The notes under the pieces were generated by a model. The model did no database searches. It was not told where the DNA came from and saw nothing but the letters and a program-made list of their open reading frames with translations. Shown here piece by piece: positions 44,394 to 51,579 of a stretch of 64,000 nt of DNA. The position numbers and the translations under genes are program-made. Origin of the DNA: Rhizobium bangladeshense (GTDB lineage: Bacteria; Pseudomonadota; Alphaproteobacteria; Rhizobiales; Rhizobiaceae); the NCBI RefSeq assembly GCF_001662075.1, contig NZ_LYPL01000006.1:1-64000 (forward strand), given 5' to 3'. The number at the start of each line of letters is the position of its first letter. Position 1 is the stretch's first letter.

Positions 44394-44436
44394 AGTGTCC
44401 TTAGCGCGTCGGAGAAGACGCGCTAAGGACACTCTA
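44391..44436. terminator. Perfect 20-bp-stem palindrome, terminator or dispersed repeat
   Basis: Two perfect 20-base arms (44391-44410 and 44417-44436) start and end with TAGAGTGTCC and GGACACTCTA and enclose a GGAGAA loop. The left arm begins with the stop codon of the 43-residue peptide. There is no T run. The length and symmetry suggest a mobile or dispersed palindrome used as a 3' end. Confidence 0.75.
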
Positions 44437-44504
44437 TCACTTCCGAACCGCACAGATTCCGAATTGGATTTTCGGGCTTGCCTGTGGTCTGTTCCCTGTA
44501 ATCG

Positions 44505-44879
44505 TCAGCGTTCTGTGGCCGGAGCGGGGTGCGGCGCCCTGGTCTCGCGCCACCTGTTGATCACCCAGCCGGCCAGCAGCCCGAGGGCCGCGCCCATCGC
44601 CTTGACGCCGGCGTCATGCAGGCGCGGATGGCGGGTCGGCGTGAAGTATTGCAGATATTCGATGGCGACCGCCCCCGTTATCAGCAGCACGGCCACCAGT
44701 TTCCATTGTCTGGGATAGGCGAGCGCGAAGGCGAGACCGAGGAGAATATAGGCACCGCCACGATCCGTATCGACGCTCGTGACCGTATGCGGTCTCAGCC
44801 CGATCGGCGAAACCGTGACAAAGAGGATCAAGGCGAGCAGCAGCCAGGCGAGCGGTCTTGCGAGTTTGACGATCATCAT
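44505..44879 (-). CDS. VanZ-like membrane protein
   Basis: 124 residues with three to four hydrophobic segments: LARPLAWLLLALILFVTVSP, GAYILLGLAFALAYP, VAVLLITGAVAIEYLQYF and VKAMGAALGLLAGWVINRW. The DTDRGGAY and EYLQYFTPTRHPRLHDAGVK blocks fit the VanZ/DUF family of short membrane proteins; VanZ itself confers teicoplanin resistance in enterococci, but most homologues have no known role. The ATG at 44879 and the next at 44876 are both possible starts. Confidence 0.8.
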   Translation of the reverse strand: MMIVKLARPLAWLLLALILFVTVSPIGLRPHTVTSVDTDRGGAYILLGLAFALAYPRQWKLVAVLLITGAVAIEYLQYFTPTRHPRLHDAGVKAMGAALGLLAGWVINRWRETRAPHPAPATER

Positions 44880-44964
44880 CGCTCCATATAAGTGGCAGGC
44901 CTTTGCGTTGACAGTTAAAATCAGTTCATCTGCCGTCGATTTTGCGATTGGCTTAAGAAAAGCT

Positions 44965-44990
44965 TCCCGAGGCCGGAACCGGCCTCGGGA
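44965..44990. terminator. Strong GC-rich hairpin between VanZ and ilvA
   Basis: Arms TCCCGAGGCCGG and CCGGCCTCGGGA separated by AA: 12 perfect base pairs. On the minus strand it is followed by a T-rich run (AGCTTTTCTT), so it can act as an intrinsic terminator for leftward transcription. It lies about 107 bases before the ilvA start. Confidence 0.6.
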
Positions 44991-45097
44991 GATAAGCGGC
45001 TCGGTCAGCGAAACGGAAATGGCGGGAGCCGGCTTTCTTTTGCCGGCCGGCCTGTGCCATAGCGGCGGCGGTTAATCTTTAGGAATGGACCACGCCC

Positions 45098-46348
45098 GTG
45101 ACAAGACTTCAAGTCGAAAGCGCCGAAGCGGCAATGCGCAGCCTTTTCCCGGCGACGCCACTGCAGTTGAATGACCATCTCTCCGCCCGCTATGGCGCCG
45201 ATATCTGGCTGAAGCGTGAGGATCTGTCGCCGGTGCGCTCGTACAAAATCCGCGGCGCCTTCAATTTCTTCCGCAAGGCGATCGGTCAGGGTGCATCAGG
45301 CAAGACCTTCGTCTGCGCCTCGGCCGGCAATCACGCCCAGGGCTTCGCCTATGTCTGCCGCCATTTCGGCGTGCCTGGCGTCGTCTTCATGCCGGTGACG
45401 ACACCGCAGCAGAAGATCGACAAGACCCGCATGTTCGGCGCCGAATTCATCACCATCCGACTGTTCGGCGATTTCTTCGACCAGTGCTACCAGGCCGCGC
45501 GTGACCATGTGGAGGCGATCGGCGGCGTCATGGTGCCGCCCTTCGATCACGCCGATATCATCGAGGGGCAGGCGACCGTCGCCGCCGAAATCCTGCAGCA
45601 GCTGCCTGATGGGACGGTGCCTGACATGGTCGTGCTGCCGGTCGGCGGCGGCGGGCTTGCCGCCGGCATTACCGGTTATCTCGAAGGCATCGTGCCGAAA
45701 TCGGCCTTTGTCTTTGCCGAGCCGGCCGGTGCGCCGAGCCTCAGGCGCAGCATCGAGGCGGGCCAGGTGACGACTCTTGCCAAGGTCGACAACTTCGTCG
45801 ACGGCGCCGCCGTCGCCCGCATCGGCGACCTCAATTTCGCCGCTCTGCGCGATTTTTCAGCAAGCCAAGTACAACTGATGCCCGAGAACGCCATCTGCGT
45901 CACCATCCAGGAAATGCTGAATGTCGAGGGCGTCGTGCTGGAACCGGCCGGCGCCCTGTCGCTGACGGCGATCGCCGCGATGGAGGCGCAGGCGATCCGC
46001 GGCAAGACCGTCGTTGCCGTCGTCTCCGGCGGCAACTTCGATTTCGAGCGCCTGCCTGACGTAAAGGAAAGAGCCATGCGTTACGCAGGGCTGAAGAAAT
46101 ACTTCATCCTCAGGCTTGCGCAGCGCCCCGGCGCGCTCAGGGATTTCCTTAATCTGCTCGGCCCCGACGACGATATCGCCCGCTTCGAATATCTGAAGAA
46201 ATCGGCGCGCAATTTCGGCTCGATCCTGATCGGCATCGAAACCAAGGCGCCGGAGAATTTCCCCCGGCTGATCGCAAATTTCGAAGCCGCGGGCATGGGT
46301 TACGAGGATATTACCGAAAACGAGATCCTCGCCAGTCTGATCATTTGA
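45098..46348 (+). CDS. ilvA: Threonine ammonia-lyase (threonine dehydratase)
   Basis: 416 residues. A PLP fold type II catalytic domain has the Schiff-base lysine in SPVRSYKIRGAFNFF and the phosphate loop in LPVGGGGLAAGITGY. The C-terminal 85 residues are a single ACT-like regulatory domain (KKYFILRLAQRPGALRDFLN), compatible with the biosynthetic or the short-form enzyme. It deaminates threonine to 2-oxobutanoate for isoleucine synthesis. No other ilv gene is nearby. Confidence 0.93.
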   Translation: MTRLQVESAEAAMRSLFPATPLQLNDHLSARYGADIWLKREDLSPVRSYKIRGAFNFFRKAIGQGASGKTFVCASAGNHAQGFAYVCRHFGVPGVVFMPVTTPQQKIDKTRMFGAEFITIRLFGDFFDQCYQAARDHVEAIGGVMVPPFDHADIIEGQATVAAEILQQLPDGTVPDMVVLPVGGGGLAAGITGYLEGIVPKSAFVFAEPAGAPSLRRSIEAGQVTTLAKVDNFVDGAAVARIGDLNFAALRDFSASQVQLMPENAICVTIQEMLNVEGVVLEPAGALSLTAIAAMEAQAIRGKTVVAVVSGGNFDFERLPDVKERAMRYAGLKKYFILRLAQRPGALRDFLNLLGPDDDIARFEYLKKSARNFGSILIGIETKAPENFPRLIANFEAAGMGYEDITENEILASLII

Positions 46349-46385
46349 CTTGGCGAGCGCGATGCCGCCGTGTTAGAGACGGATC

Positions 46386-46709
46386 ATGGCTTCGTTCCTT
46401 TCAAATCTCTTTTCGATGTTCTCCGGCGGCAAGGCCGCTTCGGAGGTGGCAGGCCCCTCCGGCGAGCCGCAGCTTTACGGCGACTGCACGATCTATGCGG
46501 AGCCACGCAAGGAAGGCAGCCAATACCGTCTGGCCGGCCGTATCGAAAAGAAGGTCGGCGACGAGGTGTTGGTGCGCAATTTCATTCGCGCCGATCTTTT
46601 CTCTTCCTCTGACGACGCGATCGAGTGCACCGTGCGCAAGGCGCAGCAGATCATCGACCAGCATGGCCCGTCGCTCTTCGGCGACGGCGAGAAGCTTCGC
46701 CAGGTCTGA
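46386..46709 (+). CDS. HlyU family protein
   Basis: 107 residues. The start MASFLSNLFSMFSGG and the core YRLAGRIEKKVGDEVLVRNF-IRAD, then AQQIIDQHG, follow the HlyU family pattern (PF10115). Named after a Vibrio regulator of haemolysin, although this family is not the ArsR-like HlyU and its role is unknown. It begins 37 bases after ilvA. Confidence 0.8.
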   Translation: MASFLSNLFSMFSGGKAASEVAGPSGEPQLYGDCTIYAEPRKEGSQYRLAGRIEKKVGDEVLVRNFIRADLFSSSDDAIECTVRKAQQIIDQHGPSLFGDGEKLRQV

Positions 46710-46952
46710 AGGTGCGATCTGTTCCGACTCGGGGCGCCGGACAGAATTTCCTTGCTTTTCAATCGTATGCCTTGAGCGTTCATCGCAAATATAAGTACGC
46801 GCTCACGCAATCTTAAAGGATTGCGGTGAAAGCTATGGCCTGCAGGATTTGCAGGGCGCCCTCGTGTTTGACTTTTTCAGACGATCGATCAAAGGATCCG
46901 CAGCCGCGATCGCCGCGTCGGCGCGACGCCGACCTGCAGCCGAGGTGTCGTA

Positions 46953-48221
46953 ATGGAGGCGCTAAACCTCGTTCTCTTCGTCGTCGAAGCCGTCGCCTAT
47001 TTCGTGCTGATGGTGACGCTTCTGCACTTCCGCCATCGGCTCGGTCTTGGGGTCTTCCTGACGGCGCTCGGCGTCATGCATTTCTTGGAGACCTATCTGG
47101 CCGCGGTCTTTTACGTCTCGCTGCCGTTCGGGGATGTGTCGCCGGGTTCATCCGTCTTCTTCTCCGGCAAGCTGATGATGATCCTGATGCTATACCTGTC
47201 GGAGGATGCCGCGACGGTGCGCCAGCCGATCTACGGCCTATTCCTCGGCAACTTGCTCACCGTCGGCATCGCCTGGATGCTGCAACTGCACCAGCCGCTG
47301 CAGCTGTCGTCAAACCATACGCCCGACGTCGATTTCTTGAAGGAGATGGGCTGGCTGATGATCTGGGGCACGGCGCTGCTCTATGTCGATTCGCTCGGCA
47401 TCATCCTGCTCTACGAAAAACTCGGCGATTTCTTCCGCAGGCGCGTCGTGCTGCGTTTCATGATCTCCGGTTTCGTGCTGCTGACTTTCGACCAGATCGG
47501 CTTCTTCGCCGCGCTGCACTATTTTCTCGATGTGCCGGTCGCCGTATTCTGGGGCGGCTGGAAGGCGAAGATGTTATCGGTCTGTCTCTATGGGGCGATG
47601 TTTGCGATCTATGAATATCGAATCCGCCGCCTCGGCGCTGACGCCGCCGCGCGCTCCATCAGCGACGTCTTCGGCGATCTGACATTCCGCGAGCGTTACA
47701 ACGATCTTCTGGAGCGCACCGGCCGCGACATGCTGACCGGCGTCTATGACCGCACACGCATGGAGCTGGAGGCGCCGCTGATGTTGCGCGAGGCCCTGCG
47801 GCAGGGGCTATCCGCGACCGTTCTCATTATCGACGCCGATCACTTCAAGGACGTCAATGATGGTTATGGTCATCTCCAGGGTGACGCGGTGCTGAAGTCT
47901 ATCGCCGCCCGGCTCGGCACGACGCTGCGCTCCAGCGACCGCATCTTCCGCTTCGGCGGCGAGGAGTTCGTCGCCGTCTGTCCGGGCACGAACCATGAGG
48001 AAGGATTGTTGCTTGCCGGGCGTCTGCGCTGGACGATCGCGACCAGCGTCAAGACGCCGGATGACAATCCGGTAACCGTCAGCATCGGCGTTGCGACCGC
48101 CGACGAGGACGGCACCAGTTTCACCACGGTGCTGTCGGCTGCCGACGGCCGGCTTTACGCGGCAAAGAAGAGCGGCCGCAACTGCGTCGTCGGCCGCTCC
48201 GGCGTGCTGAAACTCGGTTAA
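46953..48221 (+). CDS. Membrane diguanylate cyclase (GGDEF)
   Basis: 422 residues. The N-terminal 230 residues contain six to seven membrane helices without a catalytic motif, probably a sensor. The GGDEF domain spans about 255-415, with the active motif GGEEF at 335-339. The c-di-GMP inhibitory I-site RSSD is at 326-329, five residues ahead, as required. The product should make cyclic di-GMP from GTP and be feedback-inhibited. No EAL domain is present. A PilZ effector gene is at 53873. Confidence 0.92.
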   Translation: MEALNLVLFVVEAVAYFVLMVTLLHFRHRLGLGVFLTALGVMHFLETYLAAVFYVSLPFGDVSPGSSVFFSGKLMMILMLYLSEDAATVRQPIYGLFLGNLLTVGIAWMLQLHQPLQLSSNHTPDVDFLKEMGWLMIWGTALLYVDSLGIILLYEKLGDFFRRRVVLRFMISGFVLLTFDQIGFFAALHYFLDVPVAVFWGGWKAKMLSVCLYGAMFAIYEYRIRRLGADAAARSISDVFGDLTFRERYNDLLERTGRDMLTGVYDRTRMELEAPLMLREALRQGLSATVLIIDADHFKDVNDGYGHLQGDAVLKSIAARLGTTLRSSDRIFRFGGEEFVAVCPGTNHEEGLLLAGRLRWTIATSVKTPDDNPVTVSIGVATADEDGTSFTTVLSAADGRLYAAKKSGRNCVVGRSGVLKLG

Positions 48222-48274
48222 GCCGGCCGATTTTCCGAGGACCCGCTGCGTCGGCTGCAGGTGTTTAAGGGAGG

Positions 48275-48296
48275 CCGGGCAGTCTGACTTGCCCGG
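48275..48296. terminator. Hairpin between convergent GGDEF and SDR genes
   Basis: CCGGGCA and TGCCCGG with an eight-base loop. It lies between two gene ends, so it may stop transcription in both directions; T runs are short. Confidence 0.5.
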
Positions 48297-48309
48297 TGCA
48301 CTCTCCGGC

Positions 48310-49086
48310 TCATGCGGGCCGGAAGATCTTGGCGCCCGCAGGCGCGCTCGTCATGCCACCGTCGACGATGATCTCAATACCAGTGACGTTGGACGCGTCA
48401 TCAGAGGCCAGATAGAGCGCCGCCTTGGCGATTTCATCGGCTTCGCTCATGCGTCCGAGGGGGCTCATGCCGCCGAGGCGGACCTCGAGCGCCGACATCG
48501 CGTCTTCCGTCGGTGCCATCGGCGACCAGATCGGCGTCCTCGTGCCGCCGGGCGTGACTTGATTGACGCGGATACCGCGCGGTGCAAGCTCGGAGGCCAT
48601 ATTGCGCGTCATCGCGCGCACCGCCGCCTTGCTCGCAGCATACGCTGACCAGCCGGGAGATCCGATCACGGCGTGCACAGAACCGTTGAGAATGATCGAA
48701 GCGCCGTCGTTGAGATGCGGCAGGGCCGCCTGCACGGTAAAGAAAACCGCCGTGAGATTGGTGCTGATGATCTGGTTGAACTGCGCGAGCGACGTGTCAC
48801 CGAGCGGTGTCGCCCCGCCGATGCCGGCATTGGCGAAGACGATGTCGAACTTGCCGACCGTTCCGGCCGCTTCAGCGACGGCCTTTTCGGTGGCGGCGGC
48901 ATCGGTGACGTCGAGCCTCAGGGCTACTGCGTCGGCCCCAAGCGCCTGTTCGGCGGCAGCCAGCGTTTCCGGATTGCGGCCGGAAATCACGACTTTGGCG
49001 CCCTCATCGATGAACGCCTTGGCGGTCGCAAGGCCGATGCCGCTATTGCCGCCAGTGATCAGAGCAATCTTGTTTCTTAGACGCAT
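48310..49086 (-). CDS. SDR family oxidoreductase
   Basis: 258 residues. The cofactor loop is TGGNSGIGLATA, followed by NAGIGG, the catalytic Ser in LNGSVHAVIG, and YAASKAAV with the Tyr-Lys pair. It is a classical NAD(P)-dependent short-chain dehydrogenase. The C-terminal YLASDDASNVTGIEIIVDGG is the usual end. It is divergent from a TetR gene whose operators lie next to its start, so it is probably the regulated target. Substrate unknown. Confidence 0.92.
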   Translation of the reverse strand: MRLRNKIALITGGNSGIGLATAKAFIDEGAKVVISGRNPETLAAAEQALGADAVALRLDVTDAAATEKAVAEAAGTVGKFDIVFANAGIGGATPLGDTSLAQFNQIISTNLTAVFFTVQAALPHLNDGASIILNGSVHAVIGSPGWSAYAASKAAVRAMTRNMASELAPRGIRVNQVTPGGTRTPIWSPMAPTEDAMSALEVRLGGMSPLGRMSEADEIAKAALYLASDDASNVTGIEIIVDGGMTSAPAGAKIFRPA

Positions 49087-49119
49087 GATTCATGCTCCTC
49101 TTGGAAATGACAACGATCT

Positions 49120-49160
49120 GGATTATGATCGTTATCCAAGAAGATTATGATTGTAATCTT
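49120..49160. promoter_or_regulatory. Two palindromic operators between SDR and TetR genes
   Basis: Site 1 (49120-49137) is GGATTATGATCGTTATCC, nearly symmetric. Site 2 (49141-49160) is AAGATTA, six bases, TAATCTT, with perfect arms. Both share the GATTATGAT core and lie in the 107-base gap between the divergent genes, as expected for autoregulation by the TetR protein. Confidence 0.75.
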
Positions 49161-49193
49161 GATAAGTCAAGAGGCAGTGGCGGGAGATTTCCG

Positions 49194-49769
49194 ATGGGGC
49201 GTTCGCAACTGGAAAAACAGAAGACGCATGAGAAGATCGTCGAGACCGCGTCCAGGCGGCTGCGTGAAGCGGGGCTCGACGGTATCGGCGTTGCCGACCT
49301 GATGAAGGAGGCCGGGCTGACCGTCGGCGGCTTCTACAAGCACTTCGCCTCTCGCGAGGATCTCGTCGCCGAGGCGATCCAGTCGGCTTTCGATTCATGG
49401 GGACGCAAGCTGGAGGCCGAGGGGATCAAGCCGGCGGAGATGACGGCTGCCGATATCGCCGAACGTTATCTGAGCACCTGTCACCGCGACAATCCCGGCG
49501 AGGGCTGCCCTTTTGCTGCGCTGACCTCCGATATATCGCGCAGCGGCGAGAAGGCACGAGCGATCGCGACGGACGGACTGATGCGCAATTTCGCGGGATT
49601 GGCGAGCAAGGCCGCGGGAGCCGATGAAGGGGAAAGACGGCGCAAGGCCATTATGGCCTTCGCGATGATGGCCGGTGGCGTTGGTCTTGCCAGAATCTCC
49701 TCCGACGAGGCTCTGTCGGCGGAAATCCTGGAGACGGTCCGCGATTTTGTCGGCGGTATCGACAAATGA
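49194..49769 (+). CDS. TetR/AcrR family regulator
   Basis: 191 residues from the ATG giving MGRSQLEKQKTHEKIVE, after CGGGAG; 34 further upstream codons run through the operators and are rejected. The HTH is at about 20-62 (GIGVADLMKEAGLTVGGFYK). The C-terminal half (CPFAALTSDISRSG) resembles the YcdC/AcuR-like branch. It most likely represses the divergent SDR gene and itself. Confidence 0.92.
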   Translation: MGRSQLEKQKTHEKIVETASRRLREAGLDGIGVADLMKEAGLTVGGFYKHFASREDLVAEAIQSAFDSWGRKLEAEGIKPAEMTAADIAERYLSTCHRDNPGEGCPFAALTSDISRSGEKARAIATDGLMRNFAGLASKAAGADEGERRRKAIMAFAMMAGGVGLARISSDEALSAEILETVRDFVGGIDK

Positions 49770-49771
49770 CG

Positions 49772-49795
49772 AACGGCCGGCAAAGGCCGGCCGTT
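49772..49795. terminator. Bidirectional terminator between TetR and azoR
   Basis: AACGGCCGGC, loop AAAG, GCCGGCCGTT: ten perfect base pairs between two convergent gene ends. Confidence 0.75.
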
Positions 49796-49817
49796 CCGCG
49801 GGATATTGAAGAGCCGA

Positions 49818-50432
49818 TCAGGCTGCGAGCGCGATTTCCTCGACACGCGACTTGGCGGCGTCGATGGCCTTTTCCGCAGCTTCCGGGCCGAAAGCCAGGC
49901 CCTCGACATAAATCGTCTCGATGTCGGTGATGCCGAGGAAGCCGAGAACCGACTTCAGGTAGGGCACGGCATGGTTCAGGGGGGCGGCCGGGCCCTGCGA
50001 GTAGACGCCACCCGAGGCGAGAACGACATAGACCTTCTTGCCGGTGACGAGACCGACCGGGCCGCTTTCCGTGTACTTGAACGTCACGCCGGCGCGGGCG
50101 ACGTTGTCGATCCAAGTCTTCAGCGACGAGTAGATATTGAAGTTGATCAGGCCGGTGCTGATGACGATCGTGTCGGCGGCAAACAGTTCGGCGACGAGTT
50201 CGTCGGAGGTCTTGACGGCGGCGGCCTCTTCGGCGGTACGGTCTTCCGCCGGCTTGCGGATGGCGCCGGTGAAAAGGTCATCGATATGGGGCAGTGGATT
50301 GGCTGCGAGGTCGCGGCGAACGACGACGCTGCCCGGCTTCTGGTTTTTCAGCTTTTCGGCGAGATCGACGGCGATCGGGGTCGAGAGCGAATCGGCGCGC
50401 GGGCTGGACGTCAGAAGAAGGATGGACGACAT
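49818..50432 (-). CDS. azoR: FMN-dependent NADH-azoreductase
   Basis: 204 residues in the flavodoxin-like fold. FMN-binding segments are LLTSSPRADSLST at the start, NFNIYSSLKTWIDNVARAG in the middle and VYVVLASGGVYSQGP. It reduces azo and quinone compounds with NADH. It is divergent from a LysR gene, a common pairing for quinone- or thiol-stress-inducible azoreductases. Confidence 0.93.
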   Translation of the reverse strand: MSSILLLTSSPRADSLSTPIAVDLAEKLKNQKPGSVVVRRDLAANPLPHIDDLFTGAIRKPAEDRTAEEAAAVKTSDELVAELFAADTIVISTGLINFNIYSSLKTWIDNVARAGVTFKYTESGPVGLVTGKKVYVVLASGGVYSQGPAAPLNHAVPYLKSVLGFLGITDIETIYVEGLAFGPEAAEKAIDAAKSRVEEIALAA

Positions 50433-50532
50433 GCTGCATTTCCTTTCGAATTGAATGTGACGGCTCGTTGCTGGGAGGTGAGCCGCGGTGTCGAGTAGGA
50501 AAATAAGTCTGGCCCGCTATCGAAAAAACGGT

Positions 50533-50554
50533 GATAATGTCGATCGAAATTATC
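50533..50554. promoter_or_regulatory. LysR-type operator candidate between azoR and LysR
   Basis: GATAAT, ten bases, ATTATC: a 22-base palindrome. It ends 17 bases before the LysR start and 100 bases from the azoR start. It fits the T-N11-A idea for LysR family sites and probably serves in autoregulation. Confidence 0.6.
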
Positions 50555-50571
50555 GATGGAATGGATGGAAG

Positions 50572-51540
50572 ATGCTTCCGAACCCGACTTTGGATCAGTT
50601 GCAGGTGTTCTTGACCGTTGCCGAAACCGGCAGCTTTTCGGCCGCATCGCGGGCGCTGAACCGTGCGCAGTCGGTCGTCAGCTATACGATCGCCAATCTG
50701 GAGGCCCAGCTTGAAATGCCGCTTTTCGAGCGCTCCGGCGCGCGCCAACCGAAGCTGACGGAGGCGGGCAAGGCGATGCTCGAGGATGCGCGCCGTATTC
50801 TCGGCGACCTGCAGGTCATGCGCGCGCGCGTCAAGAGCCTGAGGGAAGGCCTCGAAGCCGAGGTTTCCGTCGCCATCAGCGTCATGGTGCCATCGCAGGC
50901 CGTCGTGGACGTGCTGCACGAATTCCGCGAAAGATACCCAACCGTTTCGTTGAACCTCAATGTCGGTGAACTGGGAATGGTCATGGATCTCGTTCTGAGC
51001 GGCCGAGCGACGATCGGCATCGGCGGCGCGGTGCTCAAGCCGGACGATTCGATGGTCACGGAACGGATCGGCCATTCCTTCATGCTGCCGGTCGCCGCGC
51101 CCGACCACCCGCTTGCCGCGATCGGCCGGCCGCTCACGCTCGGCGACGTGCGCGAGGAAGTGCAGCTCGTCGTCACCGACGCGTCAGGCCGGACGAAGGG
51201 GCGAGATTTCAACGTTCTGTCCTACAAGACGTGGCGCGTCAGCGATATTGCGACAAAGCACCAGCTCATTAAGGCCGGTCTCGGCTGGGGCGGTCTGCCG
51301 GCATCCATCATACATGACGATCTGCGCGGCGGCGCGCTGATCCATCTCGACCTGGATGCCTATGAACAGGGCGAATATGCCATCTATTCGATGCGCCAGC
51401 TCGCCAACCCGCCGGGGCCGGCCGCCAGCTGGATGATCGACGCCTTCCGCACACGGCTTTCCTATTGCCCGAACCAGGCCGATTTTCATGCCGAGATGGC
51501 GGAACTGCGTGACACCACGCCGCCGCTCGCGGCCGAATGA
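50572..51540 (+). CDS. LysR family regulator, divergent from azoR
   Basis: 322 residues from the ATG giving MLPNPTLDQLQVF; the 28 extra upstream codons include the operator palindrome and are rejected. The winged HTH is at about 8-65 (FSAASRALNRAQSVVSYTIA). The effector domain spans 95-300. It probably senses an electrophile or other small molecule and controls azoR. Confidence 0.91.
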   Translation: MLPNPTLDQLQVFLTVAETGSFSAASRALNRAQSVVSYTIANLEAQLEMPLFERSGARQPKLTEAGKAMLEDARRILGDLQVMRARVKSLREGLEAEVSVAISVMVPSQAVVDVLHEFRERYPTVSLNLNVGELGMVMDLVLSGRATIGIGGAVLKPDDSMVTERIGHSFMLPVAAPDHPLAAIGRPLTLGDVREEVQLVVTDASGRTKGRDFNVLSYKTWRVSDIATKHQLIKAGLGWGGLPASIIHDDLRGGALIHLDLDAYEQGEYAIYSMRQLANPPGPAASWMIDAFRTRLSYCPNQADFHAEMAELRDTTPPLAAE

Positions 51541-51541
51541 C

Positions 51542-51563
51542 GAAGGCGCGGAGCCGCGCCTTC
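51542..51563. terminator. Bidirectional terminator between LysR and cpdB
   Basis: GAAGGCGCGG, AG, CCGCGCCTTC: ten perfect base pairs between two convergent gene ends, with TCT following on the right. Confidence 0.75.
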
Positions 51564-51579
51564 TCTGATATGCCTTCGG

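Noticed and set aside
41650..44500. Genomic island inserted at tRNA-Leu
   Set aside because: No integrase gene and no direct repeat of the tRNA 3' end were found within the window, so only unusual composition remains.
46826..47614. 262-codon plus-strand frame overlapping the diguanylate cyclase
   Set aside because: It is Arg-rich, out of frame with the membrane segments and the GGEEF motif, and has no ribosome binding site.
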